A stretch of DNA of 64,000 nucleotides from Zygnema cylindricum (Eukaryota; Streptophyta; Zygnematophyceae; Zygnematales; Zygnemataceae): assembly GCA_037447655.1 (NCBI GenBank), contig JBBHKE010001428.1, positions 1-64,000 on the forward strand, in the 5' to 3' direction. Within the stretch, counting starts at the first letter, position 1. Each line of letters starts with the position of its first letter. The notes beneath the pieces were generated by a model, which was given only the letters and a program-made list of their open reading frames with translations, had not been told where the DNA came from and did not search any database. The translations under genes were made by a program, and so were the position numbers. Below, in pieces: positions 20,621 through 31,821 of this stretch.

Positions 20621-21176
20621 GTACACTGTCAATCGCTATTAGAGTATATAACGCCAATTCGGTGCCCTTTTTTCAAAAAAAAAAACCCGAAATACAATCC
20701 ATAATTCTATTTTTTCCATTATTCTAATTAGGGTTTTTTTTTCAATTAGCGTTAATAATGGAAGTACATTGCAATGGAAATAGCATGGCGTACGGACAAG
20801 ATATTTTTGTACGAAATGGTACTTTTTGAATTACAAAGGCATAAAAAGACACTTAACATTACTGCGCACACATGTGAATGTGCACTGGAAGAAATAGATG
20901 CAAACTCGTCGACAAAAATCACGTTTTCATATGTTCGTCCGTCGACCATGTGAACAGCGCTACGGCATACGAATTGTCAGATTTTGTACGAATTCACATA
21001 TTAATGTAGACATCGAAAGGGCGGGTATTTATTATTAAGGACAACCCAAATTACAGTTAGGGATTAATTAGTATATATATTTTTTTCAAAAAAAATTAAT
21101 TCCCGATTAGTGTTAATAACACTAATTTTTTTTTTCGCTATTTAATCCTTTACTCTAATAGCGATTGATGGTGTAC
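20621..21176. mobile_element. Short inverted-repeat element (MITE-like) between copies A and B
   Basis: The left end TACACTGTCAATCGCTATTA and the right end (reverse complement TACACCATCAATCGCTATTA) match over about 25 bp with two differences. Interior AT-rich, no coding capacity. Ends shared with 197-798. TA at both edges could be the target duplication (Tc1/mariner-like), but this is not certain. Confidence 0.6.
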
Positions 21177-22116
21177 TGTATTACGGACTCCACTCCACTA
21201 AAGTACATTACTGTAATAGTGATTCATGATTTTCGCGTATCAGATTGAACCAACAAGTGTCCAAAGGGATCATTTCACGGTCATTACCAATGACTGTGCA
21301 GGTCGTGACCGTAGGATTTTGATCTTGACGGTCACAACTGAATCCCTCATTTTTGATGTGCTGCAGTGTACCAAATTGTGTTTGACTTATTGCCATAAGA
21401 CATGTATAGATACTCATATTGAGAAGCCTCTCATGCATGTAACAACTCGACTTCAAAACACTTACGCCGCCATGTATTCAAAGGATATTAAGGGTGTGGT
21501 ACTGTGGTTACAACAGGAGGTCTCTGTAATAGTACGGACAGCAATATTTCTGTAAACTCACGAAAAGATAGTACGGCACGAACCTCACTTTTCGTGTGGC
21601 CACACCCTGATGAGACGCCTTTCGTGATCCTTTCTCATTTCCACAAACTGTGACGAACTAAGGTCGTAAGGATGTCATCTTCATAACTTACAAAAGACTT
21701 CAATTGCCTACTAATAGTATAGCCTACTAAAGGTTTAAGTAAAGCAGCTGAATTTCAAGTTAAAAGCCAAACAACATTTGACAAGAAGCTGTAATTGATA
21801 AGTGTTGCATTTGCCCTCCAAATCAAGCAATAATAACCTAACAGCACCAGAATTTCCACCTTGACTGCGACAGCTGGCATGTCCACATGTTATGCATGTG
21901 AAGCTGTTGCCAGCTGGAGAAATGGACAGGATTCTGCAGATTTTGTGTTAGATAACTTTTTCGCAAAGAATATTGGCAAACGGCCAGGTCCAGAATTTGC
22001 CTCATTTCAAGACTCATATATTCCTACAAAGGTTTTAAATCCTTTCGCCTGTCGGTTTTGCTTCAACATTTGAAACTCCGTTCCCGCCCTTTTTTCTCCC
22101 TCTCTTGTACGGAGCC
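21177..22116. other. Intergenic region upstream of copy B
   Basis: No gene recognised; short open frames (21,226-21,555; 21,861-22,073) show no family motif. It presumably contains the copy B promoter; a pyrimidine-rich stretch lies at 22,085-22,105, just before the start codon. No clear TATA box could be assigned. Confidence 0.4.
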
Positions 22117-25067
22117 ATGTTAGAGCACCTGCCGGAACACATTCTCTGCCACGTGGCCGCAGTTGACGGATGGAATCCGTCTCTCATAGCATCCATGGCC
22201 AGTGTGTCACGTCACATGACAGCCATGGCTCGCTGTCACGTTTGGCGCGCTTATTGCTATTGGCGGTCAGACGATGTCACACGGGAATTGATGGAGGTGG
22301 GAGAGAGTTCGGGAGGGAAGGGAGGGAAGGGAGGGAAAGAGAGGGAAATGTGTGAAAAGGAAACTGTGAAGGAGAGTGATGCGGAAAGCGATATGGAGAA
22401 GGAAAGCGAGTGGGCGAGAGAGAGAGAGAAGGAGAGAGAGAGAGAGAAGGAGAGAGAGGAGAGGGAGAGGGAGAGGGAGAGGGAGAGAGGAGAGCCTCCT
22501 GGAGGATGGATAGCTTTGGCAAGGCTTCTCAGTTTTTGTCCGGGTGGACCCATAGTTGATGATGTGTTGAGACTCGATGTGGATAGAAGACCTTTATTGG
22601 ATTATGCCGAGAAATGCCACGTGGATAATAGTCCTTCTTTGAAGAGTGGAGCGGATTTTCTATTTGATACTTCCGATGTTATTTTTCAGTCGGATTTCTG
22701 CGAACATAAGCAACGTCCTGGCACCGCACATAATCCTTGCAATCACACATATGTGAGAGGAATTATCAAAGATTTTGGCAAATCAATGTACGTATTTTAG
22801 GGTAACAGTTGAATATATCTCGGCATGTATGCTCATTTTTACTTTTTTCCCTCATTGTTTCCTCTCCTTTTTTTCCCTCTGTATTTTTTTCTTTTTCCTT
22901 AAAGTACTTAACCTTTGTCATCGTTTTTGTTTTTTTTTATGTGTTTCAGTATTTTCAATCAAATGAAATATCAAATACTTAAAACACTCAATGACTAAGA
23001 GCTTACTGTTTTTATTTTTATCATTATCTTTTTGTGTGTTTCAGTATTTTCGACAAACGTTATTTGAGCAGATAAGAAGGGAGGGCCACTTTGCGGAAGA
23101 AAATGATTGTAATGATGAAGCCGATTCTTCAAGAAAAGTCAAATGTCCTTTTTGTTTTTCACGGGTAAGAGGTTATAGTCGTCGTTGTTATGTTTTTCAG
23201 TTAGTTCTTGCATTATTTATTTTTCTACCTTTTTTTCAAGTCATTATATCTCTGTTTTTATATAATTTCGTATTGCATTTTTATGGTCCATTGCATTAAT
23301 ATGTGAGCACTCGTTTCATTGGATTCTGTATCTGTTTTTTCTTTTCGTTGTTTTTTGTCTTTCTTTTTTGTTTCAGTTAGACTTTATACCTGCAGTAAGG
23401 AGTTTGCTTTTCCATGTGGGCATGTTTTTTTTTGTATTTTCAAATGGCGACTATTGCATATTTTGTTTTTTTTTGGACCTCACATTTCTTTGTTGTTTTC
23501 CTTTCCCCCAATCTCGCCTACTCTTTTTTGTAACGAGTGCCCTTCTGTTTTAATGTTTCTATTGTTCCTTCAATCTTTTTATGGTTGCTGTCACGTGTAT
23601 CTATTTTAACAAAGGAATCCAAAGCAAGAATTTTGCGACAAATATATCCACATTAATTATGGTGTAAGCAGTTTGGACAGGATAGTATCCACGCTATTTA
23701 CAGTGAGTGCAGTTTAAATCGGATGGCATTCACACCAGAGTTTGGACTAGATGACATCCACAGTATTTAAGGTATATGCAGTTGGAACCGGATGACCTTC
23801 ACTCTCCGGTTTGAACGTCCACACTATTTAAGTGTATGTTGTTTGGACCGGGGGTATTGAATCTACAGTTTGGGGTGGATAACTTCCGCACTATTTTATG
23901 TATACTCAGTTTTATCCCGATTATACATGTACCTGAGTTTTTTATTTGGATAACATCCACACTATTCTAGGCTTAAGCAGTTTGGACCGGATGATATCCA
24001 TTCTTCAGTTTTTTGTGGACAACATCCACACTATTTTGGGTGTTTGTTGTTAAGACCGATTGATATTCGAACTAGTGTCGTCTGGTTGATTCTTTTTTTC
24101 GACCGGGAGTATCAACTCTACAATTTGGAGTAGAGAACATTCCATCCACACTATTTTAGGTGCATGCAGAACTTTGGACCGAATGATCTTTTCACATCAT
24201 CCACACTATTTACTTTGTGGGCAGGTTTGGGATGTACATGAAGTGATGGAGAGGAACGAAAACTACCGGGGAATGAGGAGCCGGTTTAAGGGGCCAGGAG
24301 TCGCATTTCTGTGTCCCAAGGTACTCGTTTCGAGATAACCTTACTCTTTATGTTTTTTCCTTTTTTTTTAATGATATGGACTTGTAGGAATTTCTTAGGG
24401 TTTTCTATTCAATGTTTTTTATGATTATTCTACCCACATCATCTTTCTCCCTCCCCTTGGTCTCTCTGGTGAGGAAAAAAAAGTTTTGATTTTTTTGATC
24501 ATTTGCCTGATGAATCCGATAAGATCTTAGGATCCTGATCATAAAGAACTTTTGAAGGAAAAACTCTTACTACTTTACTGCTACTTTTGTTTTTGTTTTC
24601 AAGAATGAAAAGAGTGTTTTCGGTTGTTCTCTTTCACTCTAGCCGCTTTTTAGTAGAGTTTTCACCCTTTTGGTTTCCATTTTATGTTTGCAAATCCTGT
24701 CCTTCTTCATTAACATGTTGTTCTCATTTCAATCAAGTGTTTTTTGTCACCGGTTTTAGGGTTTTGTTATTGGTAACCTTAGTGGAGGATTAAGCTCATC
24801 ATTTGAGGCTCGACTCAAACATCGACGATTTAAAATATTAATAATAATAAATCGATGCTCCTAACACGCACTGAACACGCACTGCTTTGTTTATTTTAGG
24901 GCCATTTTTATTGTGGGTTTACCCAAGTCGACACCACCACTTTTGAGGATTATGATTTGGATGATGATTGGGATGATGATGTCGTTTACGAACTTGAGGA
25001 TGACGATGACGATGACAGGGATGTCTGTCTGTTCGATGATCTCCGTTATCCTGACTGGGCTGACTAA
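22117..25067 (+). CDS. EID1-like F-box protein, copy B (four exons)
   Basis: Exons 22,117-22,791, 23,045-23,164, 24,225-24,320 and 24,900-25,067, all phase 0 with GT..AG introns, give 352 residues. Residues 1-45 form an F-box (MLEHLPEHILCHVAAVDGWN start). A Glu/Arg-rich low-complexity stretch (about 100-127) is encoded by a GA microsatellite. GGWIALARLLSFCPGG, a CEH segment, YVRGIIKDFGKS, CPFCFSRVWD and CPKGHFYCGF follow in the order seen in plant EID1-like proteins (GGW..L..L..C.PG, CPYCG.RVW, CVNGH; from family knowledge). The tail is acidic. EID1 is an SCF adaptor acting in the nucleus in phytochrome A signalling; the substrate here is unknown. The first upstream in-frame non-ATG codons were rejected in favour of ATG 22,117. 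Confidence 0.75.
22415..22492. repeat. GA-rich microsatellite inside copy B exon 1
   Basis: GAGAGA/GAGGGA repeat encoding alternating Arg/Glu. It is also present, shorter, in copy C. Length changes that are not multiples of three would shift the frame. Confidence 0.85.
23640..24224. repeat. Degenerate ~65-75 bp tandem repeat in copy B intron 2
   Basis: Same 'ccacactattttaggtg...ttggaccggatgat' units as in copy A intron 2. The array ends exactly at the exon 3 acceptor in both copies. Confidence 0.7.
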
Positions 25068-25084
25068 AGTTCTTGTTCGGGAAT

Positions 25085-25268
25085 CGTATTCATTTAGAAA
25101 GAATCTGCAGTACATTTAGAGCGATTCTGTTATACATATAGAGAGACTCCATTGTTCATTTAGAGAGACTTTAGTGTACATTGAGAGAGACTTTAGTGTA
25201 CATTGAGAGAGACTTCATTGTACATATAGAGAGAGTTCATTGTACATTTAGAGAGACTTTAGTGTAGA
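25085..25268. repeat. TTTAGAGAGACTT minisatellite in copy B 3' flank
   Basis: About six to eight units of the type TTTAGAGAGACTTTAGTGTA, beginning about 25 bp after the stop codon. Counterpart of 18,950-19,378; probably transcribed as 3' UTR if copy B is expressed. Confidence 0.75.
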
Positions 25269-26113
25269 GTGTTTCCTAGGTCCTTTTGGGAAGTTTCAAA
25301 CTTGGATGGTTGTAGAATGTTCTCCACGACACGGCATAAGGCATGCGACGAGATGGAGGTGGAGTAGTACTGTTTGTATGAATCGGTTGAGGATTCCAAT
25401 GTAAGAAAAAAAACTTGAAATAATAAATAATAACACGGAACACAGGTTTGTTTTCTGAACTTCTTTCCTTTTAAAACATGGTAGCTGTGACACGAAGATG
25501 GTTGCAATAATAAAAGTCATGGACAAATTTTATTTTCCGTGTGTACCTAAATGTTGAGTGTAATGGAAATTGGTTTCCTTCAACTTTTTAGATAAATTTG
25601 TCTTGAAAAGATGTTTACAAACTATCTTGAAGTTCTTTCGCACCACAAAAACGAACAATGTATCAAATAGTATATTATGACGTCCTTTTAACGCTTAATT
25701 TTTTGTATTGATGACTTATCGATCATTGTACATCAACTATTTCAAAGTTTTACCCACAGTGGCAAGAAGACATTGACGGTAGTTTGTCAAACCGTTTGTT
25801 TACTCCCGATTGTTAGTTCAACTTAAACGGAATCACCCTTGACCGTTAGATTAGAGCGATTGACGGCATTCCTTGTAAGTACGCACTTTCGCACCTCGTC
25901 AAAACATTTCACGAGAAAAAAGTAATCCACGTCATACTTCCGTAGGGCCCTCGTCGAGACGGTTCGATTGCTCCGAGACAATTCTTTCAACGGCGTCCAC
26001 AGTCCTGTATCGCACTATACTTTGACATGCGATCATAAAGTACGACTTTCCGTTCCAATAGATGTTTTTACAGTTGTGTATCGATAGCCTCTTATTGATA
26101 ATAAAATAGGTAC
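25269..26113. other. Duplicated 3' flank of copy B
   Basis: 25,269-25,520 aligns with 19,380-19,640 downstream of copy A; beyond that the similarity is patchy. No gene was recognised. Confidence 0.55.
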
Positions 26114-26121
26114 CTGCAGAT

Positions 26122-26869
26122 CAGAGGTCGCAAAAGTCAAAAATTTTCATACCCGAAACCGACCGTTTTTTTTTTTTCAAAATCTGAGTAACCGACGCCC
26201 GACCGAGTTTTGTCACGCTCCAAAATTGTTAACCGTTAACCGACCGTCGTTTACGAAAAAAAAATTAACCGAATCTTAATTTTTCGCGACTAACCGTGCC
26301 CGCCCGTAACCGAAAAAGTACAAAATTAGTCAATGTACGACGGAATAAGCCAATAATTACAATTTGTCGCGTTCCCTAAGATTTGCGAAATGAATAGTGT
26401 ACTACTGTGTTAGATTTGAAACGCTTTGTCGCGTTGCCTAAGATTTGCGAAATGAATACTGTACCACCGTGTCAGATTTGCGACGCTTTGTCGCGTTCCC
26501 TAAGATTTTCGAAATGAATAGTGTACTACCGTGTCAGATTTGCGACGCTTTGTCGCGTTCCCTTTGATTTGCGAAATAAATAGCTAACTACAGTACCGTG
26601 TCAGATTTGCGACGCAAATCATGATGTCACGTACTTCCACGATGCCAAAGAGTACAAAGTACATGAATGTTGGATTAAAAAGTACAAATTTTTCTTTTTT
26701 TTTGGTTTTTTGTTTGACCGACCGTAACTGACCGTTTTTTTTTTCTTGGTGAGTCAACCGACCGTAACCGCCCGACCCCCAAAATTTGGCAACCGAATCC
26801 TTTCCGGATCCGGCGCGGGCGGTCGGTTAACGGTCGGTCACGGTTTCGGTTGACCGTTTGCGACCTCTG
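26122..26869. mobile_element. hAT-like non-autonomous DNA transposon
   Basis: Terminal inverted repeats CAGAGGTCGCAAA / TTTGCGACCTCTG are flanked by a perfect 8-bp duplication CTGCAGAT (26,114-26,121 and 26,870-26,877). Both the 8-bp duplication and the CAGNGG..GC terminus are hallmarks of the hAT superfamily. At 748 bp with no transposase it must be mobilised in trans. Subterminal GACCG/CGGTC motifs are abundant at both ends, as expected for transposase-binding sites. Confidence 0.85.
26385..26610. repeat. ~65-bp tandem repeat inside the hAT-like element
   Basis: A unit with TTTGTCGCGTTCCCTAAGAT and TTGCGAAATGAATAGTGTAC recurs about four times with small changes. Confidence 0.75.
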
Positions 26870-26877
26870 CTGCAGAT

Positions 26878-27590
26878 GATCGATACATCGAATTGATATA
26901 TCGTTAAGCAATTATTGCAGTTGAAGTACATATCGGTATGATATCGATAAAAGGTTTTAAAATTCCTATAAAGTGGTCCAAAATCTTCTCGTGTTTGAAA
27001 AAATGCATGGAATAAATAGACCATTCATATAAGCTTTGGCCATCAAACTTCTGGATGATAATAGAAGTGGAATGGTGGGCCAATAACCTATTGGAGGTGG
27101 ATTGGCGGAAGCCATGAAATTATACGCAAGAGAAAGATCAATGCATTAGAGATAAAAATTGATTTGTATTTGGGATGATATACAAAATACATAGTGCTAA
27201 TTACTGTGGAGTCAAAGTGCTCTTTGGTGCGCTGTGACAAAAAGGATCATAGTCTAGATTCTAATTAATGTGTTAGAGATTTTATGTAATTGAGGTTATG
27301 ACTAGATTCTGATGTATGTAGTCTAAAGTATAAAGGATTGAATTTATGGCGGCAATGTATAGAAGAAATTAAGACCTAAATTAACTACGTAGAGTCAAAC
27401 GACAAAAAGTACGACGACACAAACACAATACAAAAGAGAATCACGACAAGGAGAGATAAACATACGTAGGACCAATAGAGAGATTGTCGCCCAAAAGGCT
27501 TGTATGTAGGGCAGTAAGAGTGGACCTACTCATGTAATAAGAGGTACAAACAAGACCAAAAGTGACAAAAAGTGAACAAACGCTAATTAC
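26878..27590. other. Intergenic AT-rich stretch
   Basis: No gene, RNA gene or clear repeat recognised. Exons 2-4 expected downstream of pseudogene C on the - strand are not found here. Confidence 0.4.
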
Positions 27591-27596
27591 CCTTAA

Positions 27597-27838
27597 GAAA
27601 TAATGAGTGAAAAAATAAAGCATGAACAGAATTATCAACTACAACCCTAAAAATCGTACATCGACTTGCCAAAATCTTTGATGATTCCTCTAACATACGT
27701 GTGGGCGACGCTAAATGACCCTTAACAAATAATGAGTGAAAAAATAAAGCATAAACAGAGTTATCAACTACAACCCTAAAAGACGTACATCGATTTGCCA
27801 AAATCTTTGATGATTCCTCTAACATACGTGTGAGCGCC
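27597..27838 (-). repeat. Tandem duplication of the 3' end of copy C exon 1
   Basis: Two copies, about 128 bp apart, of a block that contains the exon end (CACACGTATGTTAGAGGAAT...), the intron start and TTATTTTTTCACTCATTA. The second copy makes a redundant splice-donor region. Confidence 0.75.
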
Positions 27839-28429
27839 AGGATCATATGCGATGGGAAAATGTTGTTTATGTTCACAAAAATCTGACTGGAAAATAACAT
27901 CGGAAGAATAGAAGAGCAATCCCTCTCCCTCATTCACACGTTTTAAAAACGAAAGTATCCACGTGGAATTTTTGCACATCATCAAATAAAGATTTTCTAC
28001 TCCTACGGAGTCTCTACGTAACATGACCTATGGGTCCAATTGGACAGAAACTGAGAAGCCTTCCCAAAGCTATCGAAACTCTCGGAGGCTCTCCTCTCTC
28101 CCTCTCCCTCTCCTCTCTTTCTCTCTCCCACTGGCCTCCTTTCCCCATCGCGTTTCGACTTTTCTTCTCCATATCGCTTTCAGCATCACTCTCCTTCACA
28201 AGTTCCTTTTCAAATATTTCCCTCGCTTTCCTTCTTAATCTCTCTCCCTCCTCCATCAATTCCTGCGTGACATCCGCTGACCGCAAATAGCAGTAAGCGC
28301 GCCACATGTGTCAATGAGTCATGGCTGCCATGTGACGTAACAAAATGGCCATCGATGCTATGAGAGACGGTTTCCATCCGTCCACTGCCGCCACGTGGCA
28401 CATAATATCTCTGGGAGAAGCTCTAGCAT
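27785..28429 (-). pseudogene. EID1-like F-box pseudogene C (exon 1 only)
   Basis: ATG at 28,429 and an exon end at 27,785 correspond to copy B exon 1. Recognisable are MLELLPE, HVWRAYCY-like (MWRAYCYLRSADVTQELMEE), a Glu/Arg-rich stretch, ALGRLLSFCPIGPIG, DVIFQSDFCEHKQ and YVRGIIKDFGKSMY. A one-base loss about ten codons after the ATG and another shift near 28,020 break the frame, and no exons 2-4 follow. It is inverted relative to copies A and B. Confidence 0.75.
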
Positions 28430-28439
28430 GCCTCCGTAC

Positions 28440-29280
28440 AACAGAAAGAGAAAGAAGAGCGGGATTGGAGTTTTAAATGTTGGCGCACAGCAAAATTTGG
28501 AAATATTTTGAAATTCAACATAGGACTTAGCGGATTGACATCCATAGTGTCGTACGATGATTTATAATGCAACCATAAGGTATGACTTTTCGTACAATTG
28601 ATGTTTATGTTCGTACAAAAAAAATATGTGACAGATTTCGTGTGAAGCCAGGTTCGAAAGATTGTCGAGGATGTGGTGTCATTCGAAATCGACCAGGCTT
28701 GGATGACGTGGACTAACTAATTGTTTTCTAAAAAAAAAAGATGTATTGACATGAGAAAGCGACAATCAAACTTTCCAACTAAGGAATGTCGTCGATCACT
28801 TCAACCCGCGGTTAAAGGCGATTCAATTTGCTTAGGCATTAAACCATACAAATCGAAATTCACTATAACACAACGAATTTTTAGGAATAGCTTGGCAGTT
28901 CTATGTCAACGGAAATGTATTTAACTAGTTTAGCGGGAAAGTGAAATTATGATTTGTTTTGATATGTTAGTCAGTTTTTTTGTTGAATAAAGAACCAAAA
29001 CTATTAAATGTATACTAAACAGATATACAAAATCAATTTCATCCTGTTGGGAAAAAGAAAGTGAGAGAAAGAAAAGAGGGGAAGGGAGAGAACAAAGTGA
29101 GAGAAAGAGAGAGAGAGTGGAATGGAAAGATAGGAAGTAAGGAAAAGAAAATTAAAGCTCCAGTAGAATACCAAGCCATGTTATCTTGTTTTCGTTGTAA
29201 TTTAGATCCTTCAATAGCCATTTTGGCACAATGTGTGACGTCACTTTTAATATTGCAACCATCTCTGTGTCATAAAGCTA
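28440..29280. other. Intergenic between pseudogenes C and D
   Basis: No gene recognised. A purine-rich GAGAGAAAG stretch lies at 29,050-29,130, and TGACGTCA at 29,236. This would be the upstream region of pseudogene C on the - strand. Confidence 0.4.
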
Positions 29281-29284
29281 TCAA

Positions 29285-29500
29285 GTTTTAAAAAACAGGT
29301 GAAAAGAGAAAGGCATCTTAAAAGTAAACCGCTACTCGAGTTATTATTTTCCTTCACTGAAAGCATCGACCAATTTACACAAAACTATACAAGTCTTCCC
29401 AACAACCCTAAATTGCCGTAAATGTAGAGCTTGAGAACCTTCCAAAACCATTCCAATTTGAAACTTCCAAAAAGCCCCTAAATACTTTATACACTAAATT
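29285..29500 (-). repeat. 3' flank block shared with copy A, inverted
   Basis: Read on the - strand it matches 19,031-19,250 downstream of copy A (GGTTTTGGAAGGTTCT, TTTAGGGTTGTTGGGAAGAC, CGATGCTTTCAGTGAAGG). It ties exon D to copy A and shows that the duplicated unit includes downstream sequence. Confidence 0.8.
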
Positions 29501-29552
29501 CTCATAAAAAGAATACACTATAAATGAATAAATCTTCAAATAGTAGTTTTCA

Positions 29553-29720
29553 CTAAACTTCGTTTCCATATTGATCGAAAAAGAGGTAAGGATCGCGTTC
29601 AACAAACATTTCCGTAGCCATAGCGAGAATCCTATCCACCACCTCCTCATCAACAACCACATTACTCCAAACAACATCCAAAAAATCTCCGAATCGGGTA
29701 AATCCACCATAAAAGTGGCC
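29553..29720 (-). pseudogene. EID1-like F-box copy D, isolated last exon
   Basis: After a CCAAG acceptor the frame reads GHFYGGFTRFGDF..., homologous to copy B exon 4 (GHFYCGFTQ). It then continues with a less acidic tail to TAG at 29,553. The Cys of FYCGF is Gly. No matching exons 1-3 were identified upstream on the - strand (29,740-31,800), so it appears to be a remnant. Confidence 0.6.
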
Positions 29721-29759
29721 TTGGAAGGAAGCAAACAAGCAAATCGATGATTGAAAGAA

Positions 29760-31270
29760 GAATCCACCACAGTCTCAAACTGCCCAAGAAAAAACAATTC
29801 AGGAAAGTTTGTTTAAGATCTCCAGATTGAACCTAAGCTTTCCCTAAGGTTATCCGTAACAAATTTCCTAGCCTAACAAAACCAGTGATATAAAGCAGAC
29901 GCTGAAAAAAAAAAGGAAAAATAACAATAGAAAAAGAGATCAAGCGTTCCAAACAAAAAATGAGGAACGAAAATTGGTACAGAAAAACAAATAAGGAATG
30001 TCTAACAAAATGAACATACTCAAATAAAGATAAACATAATCCTTAATGTTAGGGTTCTTATTTTTAGCTTAAAATATTATCGTGGCTTTGGTATATATTG
30101 TAATATCAAGAAATATGAAAGTTCGGATAACTATCAACAACGAGATAATGATCGATAACTAACATATATTTATTTTAGCTTAACGTATTTTGATTTTTCA
30201 CATAATGTAGAAAAAGAAAAAATAAGTATCACATCTCAAACATAACATGACATTATCTACCACCACTCATATGGACTATATATCCATCTTTATCAACAAT
30301 CCTTAGAGAAAGAGACACGAGAGGATAGAAAGGAAGAGGGAGAAATTGAGAGAGCAAGGTAGAGGGAAACAAAAATAGTTCGAACCCAAAGCCTACAAAA
30401 TCCATGCTCAATCAAGTGGCATAACTTGATGCTTTCCTAGGTGACACAAAAGATAAGAAATGTTATAGAAATCCTTGAGCACAAACTCCAAGAAGAACTT
30501 ACAAGTCTTTAACATCTCGTGAAGCCCATCTGTATCTATAAATTTTAGACGTTTGGTCGCCTTCCACAAAACCTTTATATAGGATGTGTGTTTGTATTAC
30601 TTTTGCGCGTAGTCTTACGTTACGGAACCAGCCACTAACCGACGTCGATTGAGTTTACGAACAAGAACTGCCGAAAAATGTTTTGAAACCGGTTGTCAAA
30701 CTTCTAAAGTAGGTCGTTAACAAAACAATTTTGTATCGCGAAGGACAATATACGAACCGACAATTGTAGTATAACCGTATATCGAATAAGATAACCTACG
30801 AACTGACAATATCTCTTGCAAATCTTTTGGGCGATCTCACCGACCCGGGTAGCTTCAAAAGTAAGCACGGTCCGCCAAAAGTGGCGCGTAGCGTGTAGAT
30901 GCCCCATTGCGAAAAGCTCCAACCAATACGCTCGCTCAAATTGTGCATATGTCAGAATTGATTTTGTGCATCCGTAGTATTGAGGAACTAAAAACAAAAA
31001 GACATTCATAACATTAGTACGCCTACTCGAGCTGAAAAGTAATAATTTTTTGACTCGCTCAACTATGGAACCGCCGTGCCATCTCGGCTCAACTGACGCT
31101 TAAACCTACAAGTGTTCAAAGACAATTTTACTAAGGTAAGTTGATTTGTATACAGATGAACGATGTAGAGCTAGAATTAAAAAGAAAAAGCTTTTCCCGT
31201 TTGAAAGTGGAATCACTTCCCGGAAATAGTGTAAACTGTGTAGACAAAAAATGTCTTTCCCGTTTCAAAG
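29760..31270. other. Gene-free AT-rich stretch
   Basis: No family could be recognised. A 101-codon open frame on the - strand (30,704-31,009, reading MNVFLFLVPQYYG...) has mixed composition but no motif I can name; it may be chance. Confidence 0.35.
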
Positions 31271-31760
31271 TGGGGTCTGTTCATGAAAATGGTGCAAAAT
31301 CTGTAAATATGAGTAGTGTACTTTAATTCACTTAATGTACGTTAATTCACTTTTTAAGTTTTAAAGAGTTTGTGATGTGTTCGTGTTGTGGACTGAATCA
31401 TGTTATGGTTGATGGTGTAACGTGTGCAGACGTTAGTACGCATTTCAATTGAACATAAACCGACAGTGTTAACCAACACATAAAACGTATGATGCTTTTA
31501 ACTTTCAGGTATAGGTTCAGGAGTGGCATTCGGCTTCAATAGAAAGAGTGTGTGACGCATTCGTGTTATTTATTGAATCATGTTATGGTTCATGGTTGTT
31601 AGTTCATAAAAATGGTGCAAAATGTATAAATATGAGTAGCGTACATTAATTCACTCAACGTGCGATAATTCACTTTTGTAATTTGAAAGAGTTTGTGGTG
31701 TGTTTGTGTTGTTCATTGAATCATGTTATGGTTCATGTTATAAAGTGTGTAATCCACACT
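31270..31760. repeat. Tandem duplication, ~340-bp period
   Basis: 'aaaatggtgcaaaat...aaatatgagtag.gta' and 'gaatcatgttatggtt' occur at about 31,285-31,410 and again at 31,613-31,735, with a partial third copy near 31,555-31,600. Non-coding. Confidence 0.65.
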
Positions 31761-31821
31761 AGTACGCCAAACTTGCTCAAATCTTTAAAAAAAAAAATGA
31801 GTGTGTCATTTCGGCTCAACC

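Noticed and set aside
30704-31009. 101-codon - strand frame as a gene
   Set aside because: No motif, no homologous exon context and no conserved neighbour; noted only as unexplained.
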